Part shown: positions 1-10,848 of the stretch, one piece after another | Layout: each line of letters starts with the position of its first letter | How positions within the stretch are numbered: position 1 is the first letter of the stretch | Assembly (NCBI GenBank): GCA_040371205.1 | Contig: AP031382.1 | Span: 2,291,562 to 2,355,561, forward strand | Direction of reading: 5' to 3' | DNA length: 64,000 bases | Source: Rhodanobacter sp. | Lineage (GTDB): Bacteria > Pseudomonadota > Gammaproteobacteria > Xanthomonadales > Rhodanobacteraceae | Made by a program: the position numbers and the translations under genes | Notes under the pieces: generated by a model | Told to the model about the DNA's origin: nothing | The model's database searches: none | The model's input: only the letters and a program-made list of their open reading frames with translations

Positions 1-1085
1 ACCACATTGATGAACACGTCCTGGTCGTAGGCCGCCACGCCGCCGTGCCGGTGCAGCACCGCCAGCAGCATCGCCAGGCGATTCTGCTCCAGGCCCAGCG
101 CCACCCGGCGCGGATTGCCCAGGCTGGACTGGTCGACCAGCGCCTGCACCTCGACCAGCAGCGGCCGCGTGCCCTCGCGCGTCACCATCACCGCGCTGCC
201 CGGCGTGGGGCCGGCATGCGCGGAGAGGAAGATCGCGGAGGGGTTCGGCACCTCGCGCAGGCCCTTGTCGCCCATCGCGAACACGCCCAGTTCGTTGACC
301 GCGCCGAAGCGGTTCTTGAACGCGCGCAGCACGCGGAAGCGGCTGCCGGACTCGCCCTCGAAATACAGCACCGCGTCCACCATGTGTTCCAGCACGCGCG
401 GACCGGCGATGCCGCCTTCCTTGGTGACGTGGCCGACCAGGAACACGCTGGTGCCGGTTTCCTTGGCGAAGCGCGTGAGCTTGGCCGCCGATTCGCGCAC
501 CTGCGACACCGAGCCTGGCGCGGCGGTGAGCAGCTCGGTCCAGATCGTCTGGATAGAATCGATCACCAGCACGCGCGGTCTGGCCGCCACCGCCTGTTCG
601 AGGATGCGTTCGATGCAGGTTTCGGCCAACGCCTGCAACGGCGCCAGCGGCAGGCCGAGGCGTTGCGCGCGCGCGGCCACCTGCGCCAGCGACTCTTCGC
701 CGGTGACGTAGACACTGGACAACTGCGTGCCCAGCGTGCCCAGCATCTGCAGCAGCAGGGTGGACTTGCCGATGCCAGGGTCGCCGCCCACCAGCACCAC
801 CGAGCCTTCGACCAGGCCGCCGCCCAGCACGCGGTCCAGCTCGCCGATGCCGGTGAGCGTGCGCGCTTCGGCCGTCACCGCCACCTCGGTCAACGGCATC
901 ACCTGGCTGGCGCCCGCCGCCTTGCCCGCATAACCGCCACGTGCCGCACCGGCCGACTTCACCGCTGGCTGCAGCACGATCTCGGACAAGGTGTTCCACG
1001 CACCGCACTCGGCGCACGAGCCCTGCCACTTGGGATGCTCGGCACCGCAATCGGTGCACACGTAGGCGGTCTTGGCCTTGGCCAT
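1..1085 (-). CDS. radA: DNA repair protein RadA (3' end outside window)
   Basis: RadA is a RecA-like ATPase that helps process branched recombination intermediates. The N-terminus carries a four-cysteine zinc finger (C10, C13, C24, C27). It is followed by a Walker A motif (GGDPGIGKST) near residue 100 and the RadA-specific KNRFG motif (AFKNRFGAVNELG). The start is the ATG at 1083-1085; the reading frame is open to the left edge. About 361 codons are visible against roughly 460 in the family, so the C-terminal Lon-like domain is cut off by the window and not by mutation. It lies 123 bp downstream of alr on the same strand and may be read through from dnaB-alr. The identification is secure. Confidence 0.95.
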   Translation of the reverse strand, partial: MAKAKTAYVCTDCGAEHPKWQGSCAECGAWNTLSEIVLQPAVKSAGAARGGYAGKAAGASQVMPLTEVAVTAEARTLTGIGELDRVLGGGLVEGSVVLVGGDPGIGKSTLLLQMLGTLGTQLSSVYVTGEESLAQVAARAQRLGLPLAPLQALAETCIERILEQAVAARPRVLVIDSIQTIWTELLTAAPGSVSQVRESAAKLTRFAKETGTSVFLVGHVTKEGGIAGPRVLEHMVDAVLYFEGESGSRFRVLRAFKNRFGAVNELGVFAMGDKGLREVPNPSAIFLSAHAGPTPGSAVMVTREGTRPLLVEVQALVDQSSLGNPRRVALGLEQNRLAMLLAVLHRHGGVAAYDQDVFINV

Positions 1086-1208
1086 GGGGACTCCGGGATG
1101 GATGACGGCGTGCGGCTTCCGCGTCCATGTGATGACGGCGGAAGCGATCCTTGCAAGCTTAGCCGCTGCCCATCGCAAGACACGAGACGCGATGGCCGCG
1201 TCGCGTTG

Positions 1209-2297
<1,089 letters not shown>

Positions 2298-2310
2298 GCG
2301 TGATGCGCGC

Positions 2311-3705
2311 TTACTCGAACCCGCCCACGAACGAATCGGCGGCGTAGTTCTCGAACTTGGTGTAGTGGCCGAGGAAGGTCAGCTTCACGGTGTCGGTGGG
2401 GCCGTTGCGCTGCTTGCCGATGATGATCTCGGCCAAGCCTTTGTCCGCCGACTCCTTGTTGTAGTACTCGTCGCGGTAGATGAACATGATCACGTCGGCG
2501 TCCTGCTCGATGGCGCCCGACTCGCGCAGGTCGGACATCATCGGACGCTTGTCGGCGCGCTGTTCCAGCGAGCGGTTCAACTGCGAGAGGGCGATCACGG
2601 GCACGTTGAGTTCCTTGGCGAGCCCCTTCAGTGAACGCGAGATTTCTGAAATCTCGGTGGCGCGGTTCTCCTTGTTTCCGGGCACCTGCATCAGCTGCAG
2701 GTAGTCGATCACGATCAGGCCCAGGCCGCCGTGCTCGCGGTGCAGGCGGCGCGCGCGCGAACGCATTTCCACCGGCGACAGGCCCGGCGTGTCGTCGATG
2801 AAGATCTTCGCCTCCGACAGGATGGCGATGGCGTTGGAGACGCGCGGCCAATCCTCCTCGTTGAGGTCGCCGTTGCGCAGCGCCTGCTGGTGGATGCGGC
2901 CAACGGAGGAGATCAGGCGGAACGCCAGCTGGGAGGCGGACATTTCCATCGAGAACACCGCCACCGCCTTCTTCGCGCGCAACGCCGCACTCTCGGCGAT
3001 GTTCAGCGCAAACGCGGTCTTGCCCATCGAGGGGCGCGCGGCCACGATGATCAGGTCGGAGGGCTGCAGGCCCGACGTGAGGTTGTCGAGGTCGGTGAAG
3101 CCGCTGGTGATGCCGGTGAGCTGGCCGCGGTTCTCGTAGCGCTCGGTGAGCAGGCGGAAGGCGTCCTTCACCGCCTCGCGCATGGAGACGGAATCCTTCT
3201 TGCCGCGCGCGCCGGACTCGGCGATCTTGAACACTGACTGCTCGGCGTTCTCCAGCACCTCCTGCACACTCTTGCCTTCGGGCCGGTAGCCGTCCTCGGT
3301 GATCGAGGTGCCGGCGTCGATCAGCTGGCGCAGCACGGATTTCTCGCGCACGATCTCCGCGTAGGCGGCGATGTTCGCGGCACTCGGCGTGCCGTTGGCC
3401 AGTTCGATCAGATAACTCGCGCCGCCGACCATCTCGGCCAGGCCGTTGGCATCGAACCAGTCGCCCAGGGTCACCGCGTCGCAGGGCATGCCCTTGTTGG
3501 CCAGCTCGGTGATCGCGCGCCAGATCAGGCGGTGGTCGCGCCGGTAGAAATCCTCCTCGCCGAGGCGGTCGGCCACCTTGTCCAGCGCGTCGGGCGCCAG
3601 CATCAGGCCGCCCAGCACCGCCTGCTCCGCGTCGATGGAGTGCGGCGGCACGCGCAGCGCCTCGATGGCCGACGACGAAGGCTTGCGTTCGGGCACGAAG
3701 GACAT
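2311..3705 (-). CDS. dnaB: Replicative DNA helicase DnaB
   Basis: DnaB is the hexameric 5'-3' helicase that unwinds DNA at the replication fork. The N-terminal DnaB_N domain (about residues 15-120) contains the usual HSIDAEQAVLGGLM start. The RecA-like C-terminal domain has Walker A in AARPSMGKTAFAL and Walker B-like hydrophobic strands around LIVIDYLQLM. The start at 3705 is chosen because GAGG lies eight bases upstream and the protein then has 464 residues; the frame is open for 22 more codons upstream, but these do not resemble DnaB. Three DnaA-box-like 9-mers lie about 115-140 bp upstream (see separate entry). No intein is present. Confidence 0.95.
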   Translation of the reverse strand: MSFVPERKPSSSAIEALRVPPHSIDAEQAVLGGLMLAPDALDKVADRLGEEDFYRRDHRLIWRAITELANKGMPCDAVTLGDWFDANGLAEMVGGASYLIELANGTPSAANIAAYAEIVREKSVLRQLIDAGTSITEDGYRPEGKSVQEVLENAEQSVFKIAESGARGKKDSVSMREAVKDAFRLLTERYENRGQLTGITSGFTDLDNLTSGLQPSDLIIVAARPSMGKTAFALNIAESAALRAKKAVAVFSMEMSASQLAFRLISSVGRIHQQALRNGDLNEEDWPRVSNAIAILSEAKIFIDDTPGLSPVEMRSRARRLHREHGGLGLIVIDYLQLMQVPGNKENRATEISEISRSLKGLAKELNVPVIALSQLNRSLEQRADKRPMMSDLRESGAIEQDADVIMFIYRDEYYNKESADKGLAEIIIGKQRNGPTDTVKLTFLGHYTKFENYAADSFVGGFE

Positions 3706-3817
3706 CGGGATACCTCGGGAAGGACGAACCGGCCGCCGCCACGGCAAGCGCCGACGCACGGCAACGGACAAGACCTACATGATGCGCGGCGGCGTCTCAC
3801 GGGTCGAGATGGAAACT

Positions 3818-3847
3818 TGTGGAAAAGCTGGGGAAAGTTGGGGATAA
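3818..3847 (+). promoter_or_regulatory. Three phased DnaA-box-like 9-mers upstream of dnaB
   Basis: TGTGGAAAA (3818-3826), TGGGGAAAG (3829-3837) and TGGGGATAA (3839-3847) are direct repeats spaced 11 and 10 bp apart, about one helical turn. The DnaA consensus read in this orientation is TGTGGATAA, so the outer two sites have one mismatch each and the middle one three. They lie upstream of dnaB. A role in DnaA-dependent control of dnaB is an inference from position and similarity. Confidence 0.4.
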
Positions 3848-3884
3848 AGCGGCGCGCTCCGCCGCCCGCGTTTCCGGCGCCCCA

Positions 3885-3913
3885 AAACAAACGGGCGCCC
3901 GAAGGCGCCCGTT
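3885..3913 (-). terminator. Rho-independent terminator of the rpsF-rpsR-rplI operon
   Basis: A perfect 10-bp stem (3890-3899 paired with 3904-3913, arm AACGGGCGCC) closes on the tetraloop CGAA. On the minus strand it is followed by a T-rich tail. It sits 27 bp beyond the rplI stop and separates this operon from dnaB. Confidence 0.8.
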
Positions 3914-3939
3914 CGCAGGATACGCATGCAACGGCGGGC

Positions 3940-4392
3940 TTACTTCTTCTCGCCGACCACGTTCACCTTGACGCTGGTCTGCACGTCGGCGTGCAGGTGG
4001 ATGGCCACCTCGAACTCGCCCACGTTGCGCAGCGGGCCTTCGCCCAGGATCACTTCACCCTTGTGGATGTCGTGGCCGACGGCCTGCAGCGCCTCGGCGA
4101 TGTCGCGCGGACCCACCGAGCCGTACAGCTTGCCTTCGGGGCTGGCGTGCGCCTCGATCGTGACCGACACGTCGGCCAGCTTGGCCTTGCGGGCCTCGGC
4201 CTCGCTCAGCATGTTCTTGGCCTTGGCCTCGTACTCGGCGCGACGCTGCTCGAACGCGGCCAGGTTGGCGGCGTTCACGCGCACGGCCTTGCCCTGCGGG
4301 ATGAGGAAGTTGCGGCCGTAACCCGGCTTCACGCTGACCTTGTCGCCGAGGTCGCCGAGGTTGCGGACTTTCTGCAGAAGGATGAGTTCCAT
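3940..4392 (-). CDS. rplI: 50S ribosomal protein L9
   Basis: L9 binds 23S rRNA at the base of the L1 stalk and influences decoding fidelity. The 150-residue product matches the family length (149 in E. coli). The N-terminal domain starts [17 protein letters not shown] with [13 protein letters not shown], followed by the long connecting helix (about residues 45-75) and the C-terminal domain. The start has a clear AAGGAA site nine bases upstream. It is the last gene of rpsF-rpsR-rplI and is followed by a strong terminator. Confidence 0.97.
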   Translation of the reverse strand: MELILLQKVRNLGDLGDKVSVKPGYGRNFLIPQGKAVRVNAANLAAFEQRRAEYEAKAKNMLSEAEARKAKLADVSVTIEAHASPEGKLYGSVGPRDIAEALQAVGHDIHKGEVILGEGPLRNVGEFEVAIHLHADVQTSVKVNVVGEKK

Positions 4393-4461
4393 GGGTATTC
4401 CTTTTCGTTAGCGCCGGGATGGCCGGCGCAGCCGTGGACGGGTGTCCGAATGTTTTCCGCT

Positions 4462-4481
4462 CCCCTCCGCGGACGGAGGGG
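4462..4481. repeat. Hairpin in the rpsR-rplI intergenic space
   Basis: CCCCTCCG (4462-4469) pairs perfectly with CGGAGGGG (4474-4481) around a four-base loop. It has no following T-run in the direction of transcription, so it is not an obvious terminator. It may be an mRNA processing/stability element or a solo REP-like hairpin. Confidence 0.45.
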
Positions 4482-4495
4482 AAACGGAGGCACGA

Positions 4496-4726
4496 TCAAA
4501 CGTCGTGGTTGTCGGTGTACGGCAGCAGCGAGAGGAAGCGCGCGCGCTTGATCGCGGTCGCCAGCTGGCGCTGGTAGCGCGCCTTGGTGCCGGTGATGCG
4601 GCTCGGCACGATCTTGCCGTTCTCGGTGATGTACTGGCGCAGGGTGTTGAGATCCTTGTAGTCGATCTCCTTCACCTTCTCCGCGGTGAAGCGGCAGAAC
4701 TTGCGGCGGCGGAAAAACTTGGACAT
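4496..4726 (-). CDS. rpsR: 30S ribosomal protein S18
   Basis: S18 is a small 30S platform protein that binds next to S6. The 76-residue product has the typical basic N-terminus [13 protein letters not shown] and the conserved segment [21 protein letters not shown] good AGAGGAA ribosome site precedes the ATG. It follows rpsF by 14 bp, and the S6-S18-L9 order is the usual proteobacterial arrangement. The remaining 103 bp to rplI contain a perfect hairpin at 4462-4481. Confidence 0.97.
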   Translation of the reverse strand: MSKFFRRRKFCRFTAEKVKEIDYKDLNTLRQYITENGKIVPSRITGTKARYQRQLATAIKRARFLSLLPYTDNHDV

Positions 4727-4740
4727 GGTCGTGGTTCCTC

Positions 4741-5145
4741 TCAGTCTTCGCTGTCGCTGTCGTTGTCGCGGCTGTCGACGTCGTCATCGCGGCGGCGCGA
4801 CGAACGGGCGTCGTCCTTTTCCTTGCTCTTCAGGATGAAGGACTGCTCGGTGTCGGCGCCGTCGCGCTTGACGACGAGGTGGCGCAGCACGGCGTCGTTG
4901 AAGCGGAAGCCCGACTCCAGCTCGTTCAGCGCGTTCTGGCCGACTTCGATGTTCAGCAGCACGTAGTGCGCCTTGGCCAAGTTGACGATCGGGTAGGCCA
5001 GCTGGCGGCGGCCCCAGTCTTCCAGGCGGTGGATCTTGCCGCCGTCGGCCTCGATCAGCGACTTGTAGCGCTCGATCATGGCGGGGACTTGCTCGCTCTG
5101 GTCAGGGTGGACCAGAAACACGACTTCGTAATGTCGCAGGGACAT
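4741..5145 (-). CDS. rpsF: 30S ribosomal protein S6
   Basis: S6 is a ribosomal protein of the 30S platform and partner of S18. The product has 134 residues: a ferredoxin-like fold starting [19 protein letters not shown], then a hydrophilic extension rich in Lys, Arg, Asp and Ser that ends in acidic residues. Such acidic tails are the substrate of RimK-type glutamylation in E. coli; whether this organism modifies S6 is not shown. The start is preceded by AAGGAG. A plausible promoter lies about 110 bp upstream (5252-5281). Confidence 0.97.
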   Translation of the reverse strand: MSLRHYEVVFLVHPDQSEQVPAMIERYKSLIEADGGKIHRLEDWGRRQLAYPIVNLAKAHYVLLNIEVGQNALNELESGFRFNDAVLRHLVVKRDGADTEQSFILKSKEKDDARSSRRRDDDVDSRDNDSDSED

Positions 5146-5251
5146 CGTGGTTCGACTCCTTGTGGATGCGGCCGGAATGGCCTCGCAGCCTCCCGCCGGA
5201 TGCGGTGAGGCAAGTGTCCGTCACACCCCTTGCGAGGCGGACAGAAGCGGA

Positions 5252-5281
5252 ATTCTACGCGAAGCGCTGGACGCCACGCAA
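5252..5281 (-). promoter_or_regulatory. Putative sigma-70 promoter of the ribosomal protein operon
   Basis: On the minus strand TTGCGT (5276-5281) and TAGAAT (5252-5257) are separated by 18 bp and lie 107 bp upstream of rpsF. The -10 is good and the -35 weak. The 267-bp gap between rpsF and iscA holds no convincing gene. Confidence 0.4.
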
Positions 5282-5412
5282 GTCATTGAATGGAAAAGTG
5301 CAGCCATGGATGGCGACCCGTTATGGCTTTCGCGCACATGGATGAGCGCACAAATAGCGCATGGCCACCCGTTTGACTGTCGCGCTAACCGGCGCGCGCG
5401 CCGGTACCGCCC

Positions 5413-5739
5413 TCAGCCGACGGTGAAGCTCTCGCCGCAGCCGCATTCGCCGGTGGCGTTGGGATTGTGGAACACGAAGCTGGCGTTGAGGCCCTGCTTC
5501 TGGAAGTCGATCACGGTGCCGTCCACCAGCGGCAGGCTCTTGTCGTCCACCACCAGCGGCACGCCGTCGATGCTGACCAGTTGGTCGCCCTCGCCCACCG
5601 AACGGGCCAGGTCCACCACGTAGCCGAAACCCGAGCAGCCGGTGCGCTTCACGCCGAAACGCACGCCGGCAGCATCCGGCGACTGCGCGAGGAAGCGGCG
5701 CATGCGTTCGCTGGCGGCGGGGGTGATCGTGATGGTCAT
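5413..5739 (-). CDS. Iron-sulfur cluster assembly A-type carrier (IscA/ErpA family)
   Basis: A-type carrier that binds Fe-S clusters or iron and passes them to apoproteins. The product has 108 residues with three conserved cysteines at C35, C99 and C101, the same positions as in E. coli IscA (ErpA has 42, 106 and 108). The C-terminal GECGCGESF motif is intact. The ATG at 5737-5739 fits the family length; the reading frame continues far upstream, but that part is antisense to asnS and not coding. The gene stands alone, divergent from asnS, with no isc or suf genes beside it, so the exact subfamily (IscA, ErpA or SufA) is left open. Confidence 0.9.
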   Translation of the reverse strand: MTITITPAASERMRRFLAQSPDAAGVRFGVKRTGCSGFGYVVDLARSVGEGDQLVSIDGVPLVVDDKSLPLVDGTVIDFQKQGLNASFVFHNPNATGECGCGESFTVG

Positions 5740-5901
5740 GGCTGGCGTGAACCGCAAAATCCGTGGAAGGTCGCACGCCGGAACGGTCGCGGCGCGCGCA
5801 GGGCCTAGATTATCATGCGGGATTGTCCACGTGCTTCGCGGGAAGCGCGTTCCCCCTATAGATGCGCCCGCCGCGGCGCATTCCAACAGGAGTTCCGATC
5901 C

Positions 5902-7302
<1,401 letters not shown>

Positions 7303-7304
7303 CG

Positions 7305-8183
7305 ATGAAACGCCGGTTCACCGCACTCGCCCCGATCCTGGCCGCCTGCACGCTGCTGGCTGGCTGCCACACCGTGAAGAACCTGGTGCCGACGAGCCTG
7401 GTGCCGCCGAACCTGCGCCCCCCGGAAAACACCGACGATCCGCTCAAGCAGGCGCAGCAGCGCCTGCAGGACGCCACGCCCTGCTGCACCAGCTTCGCCG
7501 ACTTCTCCTACCAGAGTCTGCTGCCGTGGCAACCGCAGCCCTACACCCTGGGCAGCGGCAGCAGCGTGGCGGACATCAACGGCACGCACAGCTACTTCCT
7601 CGCGTTCCGCCTGCCGGTCGGCGCCAAGCTGCCCTATCGCGTGGCGTTCAAGTCCGAATTGAACGGCCGCTGGCTGAAATCCAGCTACCTGTTCGCGCCT
7701 ACCGTGGTGCTTCTGGACAGCGGCTTCCAACCGATCGCTTCCGACGATATCTCGCTGTGCGAGCACATGGGCTGGAGCGACGCCAGCTCCGGCGCGTTCG
7801 GCGCCTATACCGTCAACAGCAAACAGGCACGCTACCTCTTGATCTACAGCTCGGCGGACCAGCAGAAGGGCAAGACTTATTGGGAACAGTCGCCCGCAGC
7901 CTTCTCCGCACAGGGCACGGCAGCCAGCCTGCCCACGCTGGACATGAGTTCCAGCGGCTCGTTCGGCGTGCAACACGGCCCCGATGGCACCCTATGGGTG
8001 GGCATGATGAACGCCACGTATGCCAAGGCCGTGGACAACGCAATCTGCAAGAAGCCATCGAAAGGCGAAGGCGTACTGAACTCCCTGCGCACCGCCCTGC
8101 CCTGGGGCGGCGACACCAACGGCACGCATGGCAACGGCGGCACCGGCACGGACAACACCCCAGCCAGCACGAAGGGGAGCTGA
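7305..8183 (+). CDS. MalM-like periplasmic lipoprotein
   Basis: The 292-residue product has a lipoprotein signal peptide with the lipobox LLAGC, so C21 would be acylated. The mature part begins with a proline-rich linker and continues with CCTSFADFSYQSL and SYFLAFRLPVGAKLPYRV, which resemble the MalM family (Pfam MalM), the periplasmic last-gene product of maltose operons whose molecular role is unclear. No maltose genes are nearby, so the family match is moderate and no substrate is proposed. The C-terminus is rich in Gly, Thr and Asn. It begins two bases after asnS and is followed after two bases by a small membrane protein gene. Confidence 0.65.
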   Translation: MKRRFTALAPILAACTLLAGCHTVKNLVPTSLVPPNLRPPENTDDPLKQAQQRLQDATPCCTSFADFSYQSLLPWQPQPYTLGSGSSVADINGTHSYFLAFRLPVGAKLPYRVAFKSELNGRWLKSSYLFAPTVVLLDSGFQPIASDDISLCEHMGWSDASSGAFGAYTVNSKQARYLLIYSSADQQKGKTYWEQSPAAFSAQGTAASLPTLDMSSSGSFGVQHGPDGTLWVGMMNATYAKAVDNAICKKPSKGEGVLNSLRTALPWGGDTNGTHGNGGTGTDNTPASTKGS

Positions 8184-8185
8184 GC

Positions 8186-8500
8186 GTGCTGGCGCTGTAC
8201 CTTGGCCTGCTGACCGCCGGCGTCGCCTTGTTCGTGCTGTCCTACGTGGCGCCGTTCCGCGTAGCCGCGGTGATGCGCCAGCGGCATCCGCAACACTGGC
8301 AGGTGGTCGCCGAGTCGACCAAGGGCAAGATCGGTCCCTTGCGCACCTGGATGCGCATGCAGTACGTGCTGCGTTCGCCCGCGCTGGCGTTGCTGGACGA
8401 TCGCGGCATCAACCGCTGGCGCGGCGTCTGGCGCTACAGCCAATGGCTGGGCTGGCTGTGTTGGCTGGCCGCGCTGGCGATGCGCCTGCGCTGGGGCTGA
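8186..8500 (+). CDS. Small membrane protein of unknown function
   Basis: This 104-residue protein uses a GTG start at 8186, two bases after the previous stop, with GGGGAGC seven bases upstream. One hydrophobic segment spans about residues 2-25, and a second, Trp-rich one spans about residues 83-100. The middle is basic and soluble. The layout suggests two transmembrane helices with a cytoplasmic or periplasmic loop of about 55 residues. I do not recognise the family. Tight spacing to the MalM-like lipoprotein gene suggests a shared envelope role. Confidence 0.7.
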   Translation: MLALYLGLLTAGVALFVLSYVAPFRVAAVMRQRHPQHWQVVAESTKGKIGPLRTWMRMQYVLRSPALALLDDRGINRWRGVWRYSQWLGWLCWLAALAMRLRWG

Positions 8501-8525
8501 TCGAAACTCCGGGAGCAAGAGCACC

Positions 8526-9314
8526 ATGCAATTGAATCTCGACGGCCGCCATGCCCTCGTCTGCGGCGCCTCGCAAGGCATCGGCCGTGCCAGCGCGGTC
8601 GAACTGGCACTGCTGGGCGCCGACGTGACCCTGCTGGCGCGCCGCGGCGACGTGCTCGAAACCCTTGCCGCGGAACTGCCCCGCACGCATCCGGCGCAGC
8701 GCCACGACTTCATCGCCATCGACGTGGCCGATACCGCCGCGTTGCGTGAGCGTGCCGACACGCTGGCCGCCGGCGCGCCGGTGCATATCCTGGTCAACAA
8801 CAGCGGTGGGCCGGCGCCCGGCAGCGTGCTCGACGCCACGCCGGACGACTTCCTCGCTGCCTGGCGGCAGCACCTGCTGGCGTGTCACACGCTGGCGCAA
8901 GCGGTGGTGCCCGGCATGCGCGCGGCCGGCTGGGGGCGCATCGTCAACGTGATCTCCACCTCGGTGCGCGAGCCGATCCCCGGCATCGGCGTGTCCAACA
9001 CCACGCGCGGTGCGGTGGCGAGCTGGGCCAAGACCCTCGCAAGCGAACTTGCGCCGCTCGGCATCACCGTCAACAACGTGCTGCCCGGCTCCACCCGCAC
9101 GCCGCGCATCGAGCAGATCGTCGCCGCGCGCGCGCAGAAGAGCGGCAAACCGCCGGCCGAAGTGCAGCAGGCGATGGAAGCCGAAGTGCCGATGCGCCGC
9201 TTTGCCGATGCGGCGGAAATCGCCGCCGCGGTGGCCTTTTTCGCCTCGCCCGCCGCGAGCTACATCACCGGCGTCAGCCTCGCCGTGGATGGCGGACGGA
9301 TGCGCTCGCTCTGA
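8526..9314 (+). CDS. Divergent short-chain dehydrogenase/reductase lacking the catalytic Tyr-Lys pair
   Basis: The 262-residue protein has an SDR Rossmann fold. The nucleotide-binding motif GASQGIG is at residues 14-20 and NNSG at 91-94 replaces the usual NNAG. The serine region (ISTS, 143-146) is present. Where the YxxxK catalytic pair is expected, the sequence reads VSNTTRG, so Tyr becomes Ser157 (or Asn158) and Lys becomes Arg161. Classical SDR chemistry is therefore unlikely or altered, although NAD(P) binding looks intact. It lies 57 bp upstream of an aminomuconate-semialdehyde dehydrogenase-like gene and may belong to that operon. It could act on a pathway intermediate or be a non-enzymatic partner; the function is not known. 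Confidence 0.8.
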   Translation: MQLNLDGRHALVCGASQGIGRASAVELALLGADVTLLARRGDVLETLAAELPRTHPAQRHDFIAIDVADTAALRERADTLAAGAPVHILVNNSGGPAPGSVLDATPDDFLAAWRQHLLACHTLAQAVVPGMRAAGWGRIVNVISTSVREPIPGIGVSNTTRGAVASWAKTLASELAPLGITVNNVLPGSTRTPRIEQIVAARAQKSGKPPAEVQQAMEAEVPMRRFADAAEIAAAVAFFASPAASYITGVSLAVDGGRMRSL

Positions 9315-9371
9315 GCGCGCGTACTCGCGCGTCCGGTGCAATCGCCGGATGCGTGTCGTAAGCTTCGGCGG

Positions 9372-10838
9372 ATGTCCACCGCGCGCCTCGCCAACCTGAT
9401 CGACGGTCGCCTCGTGCCGCCCTTGGCCGATCGCTGGATCGACGTGCACGAACCCGCCACCGGCAAGGTCTTCGTCCAATGTCCCGACGCCGGCGCCGCC
9501 GAAGTCGCCGGCGCCGTCGAGGCCGCGCAGCGCGCCGCATCCGCTTGGGCCGCCACGCCGGCCGAACAGCGCGCCCGCCTGCTGCACCGGCTCGCCGACC
9601 TGATCGAAGCGCGGCTGGACGAATTCGCCGCGCTGGAATCGCGCGACAGCGGCAAGCCGGTCAAGCTTGCGCGCAGCGTGGACATCCCGCGTGCGGTGAG
9701 CAATCTGCGCTTCTTCGCCGCCGCCATCGACACCTGGAGCAGCGAATCGCACGCCACGGCGCTGGGCCTGCCGGAACAAGGCGCGCTCAACTACACGCTA
9801 CGCCAGCCGCTGGGCGTGGTGGGCTGCATCAGTCCGTGGAACCTGCCGCTGTACCTGTTCACCTGGAAGATCGCGCCCGCGCTGGCCGCAGGCAACGCTG
9901 TGGTGGCCAAGCCCTCGGAGGTCACGCCCTGCACCGCGGCCCTGCTCGGCGAACTGAGCATCGAGGCGGGCTTCCCGCCCGGCGTGCTGAACATCGTGCA
10001 CGGCCACGGCCCCGCGGTGGGCCAGGCCATCGTCGAACACCCCGGCATCAAGGCGGTGTCCTTCACCGGCAGCACCGCCACCGGCGCGCGCATCGCCGCG
10101 CTGGCCGCGCCGCAGTTCAAGAAAGTCTCGCTGGAGATGGGCGGCAAGAACCCGGCCATCGTGTTCGCCGACGCCGACCTTTGCGACGCCAACCTGGACA
10201 CCCTCGTCCGCTCGGGCTTCGCCAACCAGGGCGAGATCTGCCTGTGCGGCTCGCGCCTGCTGGTGCAGCGCTCGATCTACGAGCACTTCCGCGAGCGTTA
10301 TCTCGCCCGCGTGCGTGCACTGCGCGTGGGCGATCCCGCCGACGACACCACCGATCTCGGCGCGCTGGTGTCGAAACCGCACTTCGACAAGGTGATGGCC
10401 TGCATCGCCCAGGCGCGTGCCGAAGGCGGCCGCGTGCTCTGCGGCGGCGAAGCGGTGATGGTGCCCGGCCGCTGCGAACGCGGCTGGTTCGTGGCGCCCA
10501 CGGTGATCGAAGGCCTGCCGAACGAGGCCGCCACCAACCAGCAGGAAATCTTCGGCCCAGTCGTTACGCTGATTCCCTTCGAGGACGAGGCGGAAGCGCT
10601 GGCGATCGCCAACGGCACCGGCTACGGCCTCGCCGCCTCGCTGTGGACGCGCGACCTGTCGCGCGCGCATCGGCTGGGCGCCCAACTCGATTTCGGCATC
10701 GTGTGGGTCAACTGCTGGATGCTGCGCGACCTGCGCACGCCGTTCGGCGGCATGAAGCATTCCGGCGTCGGCCGCGAAGGCGGCAGCGAGGCGCTGCGCT
10801 TCTTCACCGAGCCAAAAAACATCTGCATCCGCTACTGA
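9372..10838 (+). CDS. 2-aminomuconate semialdehyde dehydrogenase-like aldehyde dehydrogenase
   Basis: NAD-dependent aldehyde dehydrogenase of 488 residues. It has the catalytic Cys motif GEICLCGSR, the Glu motif SLEMGGKNP, and the C-terminal NCWMLRDLRTPFGGMKHSGVGREG, which is characteristic of the ALDH8A1/AMSDH branch. That branch oxidises 2-aminomuconate 6-semialdehyde in kynurenine or nitroaromatic catabolism, or the related 2-hydroxymuconate semialdehyde. The next genes are carbonic anhydrase (10 bp away) and a 2-aminomuconate-deaminase-like RidA protein, which supports the aminomuconate reading. The start at 9372 gives the family length; the frame is open a little further upstream without support. 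Confidence 0.85.
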   Translation: MSTARLANLIDGRLVPPLADRWIDVHEPATGKVFVQCPDAGAAEVAGAVEAAQRAASAWAATPAEQRARLLHRLADLIEARLDEFAALESRDSGKPVKLARSVDIPRAVSNLRFFAAAIDTWSSESHATALGLPEQGALNYTLRQPLGVVGCISPWNLPLYLFTWKIAPALAAGNAVVAKPSEVTPCTAALLGELSIEAGFPPGVLNIVHGHGPAVGQAIVEHPGIKAVSFTGSTATGARIAALAAPQFKKVSLEMGGKNPAIVFADADLCDANLDTLVRSGFANQGEICLCGSRLLVQRSIYEHFRERYLARVRALRVGDPADDTTDLGALVSKPHFDKVMACIAQARAEGGRVLCGGEAVMVPGRCERGWFVAPTVIEGLPNEAATNQQEIFGPVVTLIPFEDEAEALAIANGTGYGLAASLWTRDLSRAHRLGAQLDFGIVWVNCWMLRDLRTPFGGMKHSGVGREGGSEALRFFTEPKNICIRY

Positions 10839-10848
10839 AGGAACCCCG

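Noticed and set aside
5147-5412. Small frames in the rpsF-iscA gap
   Set aside because: Weak starts and no family resemblance; the gap is better read as promoter DNA.
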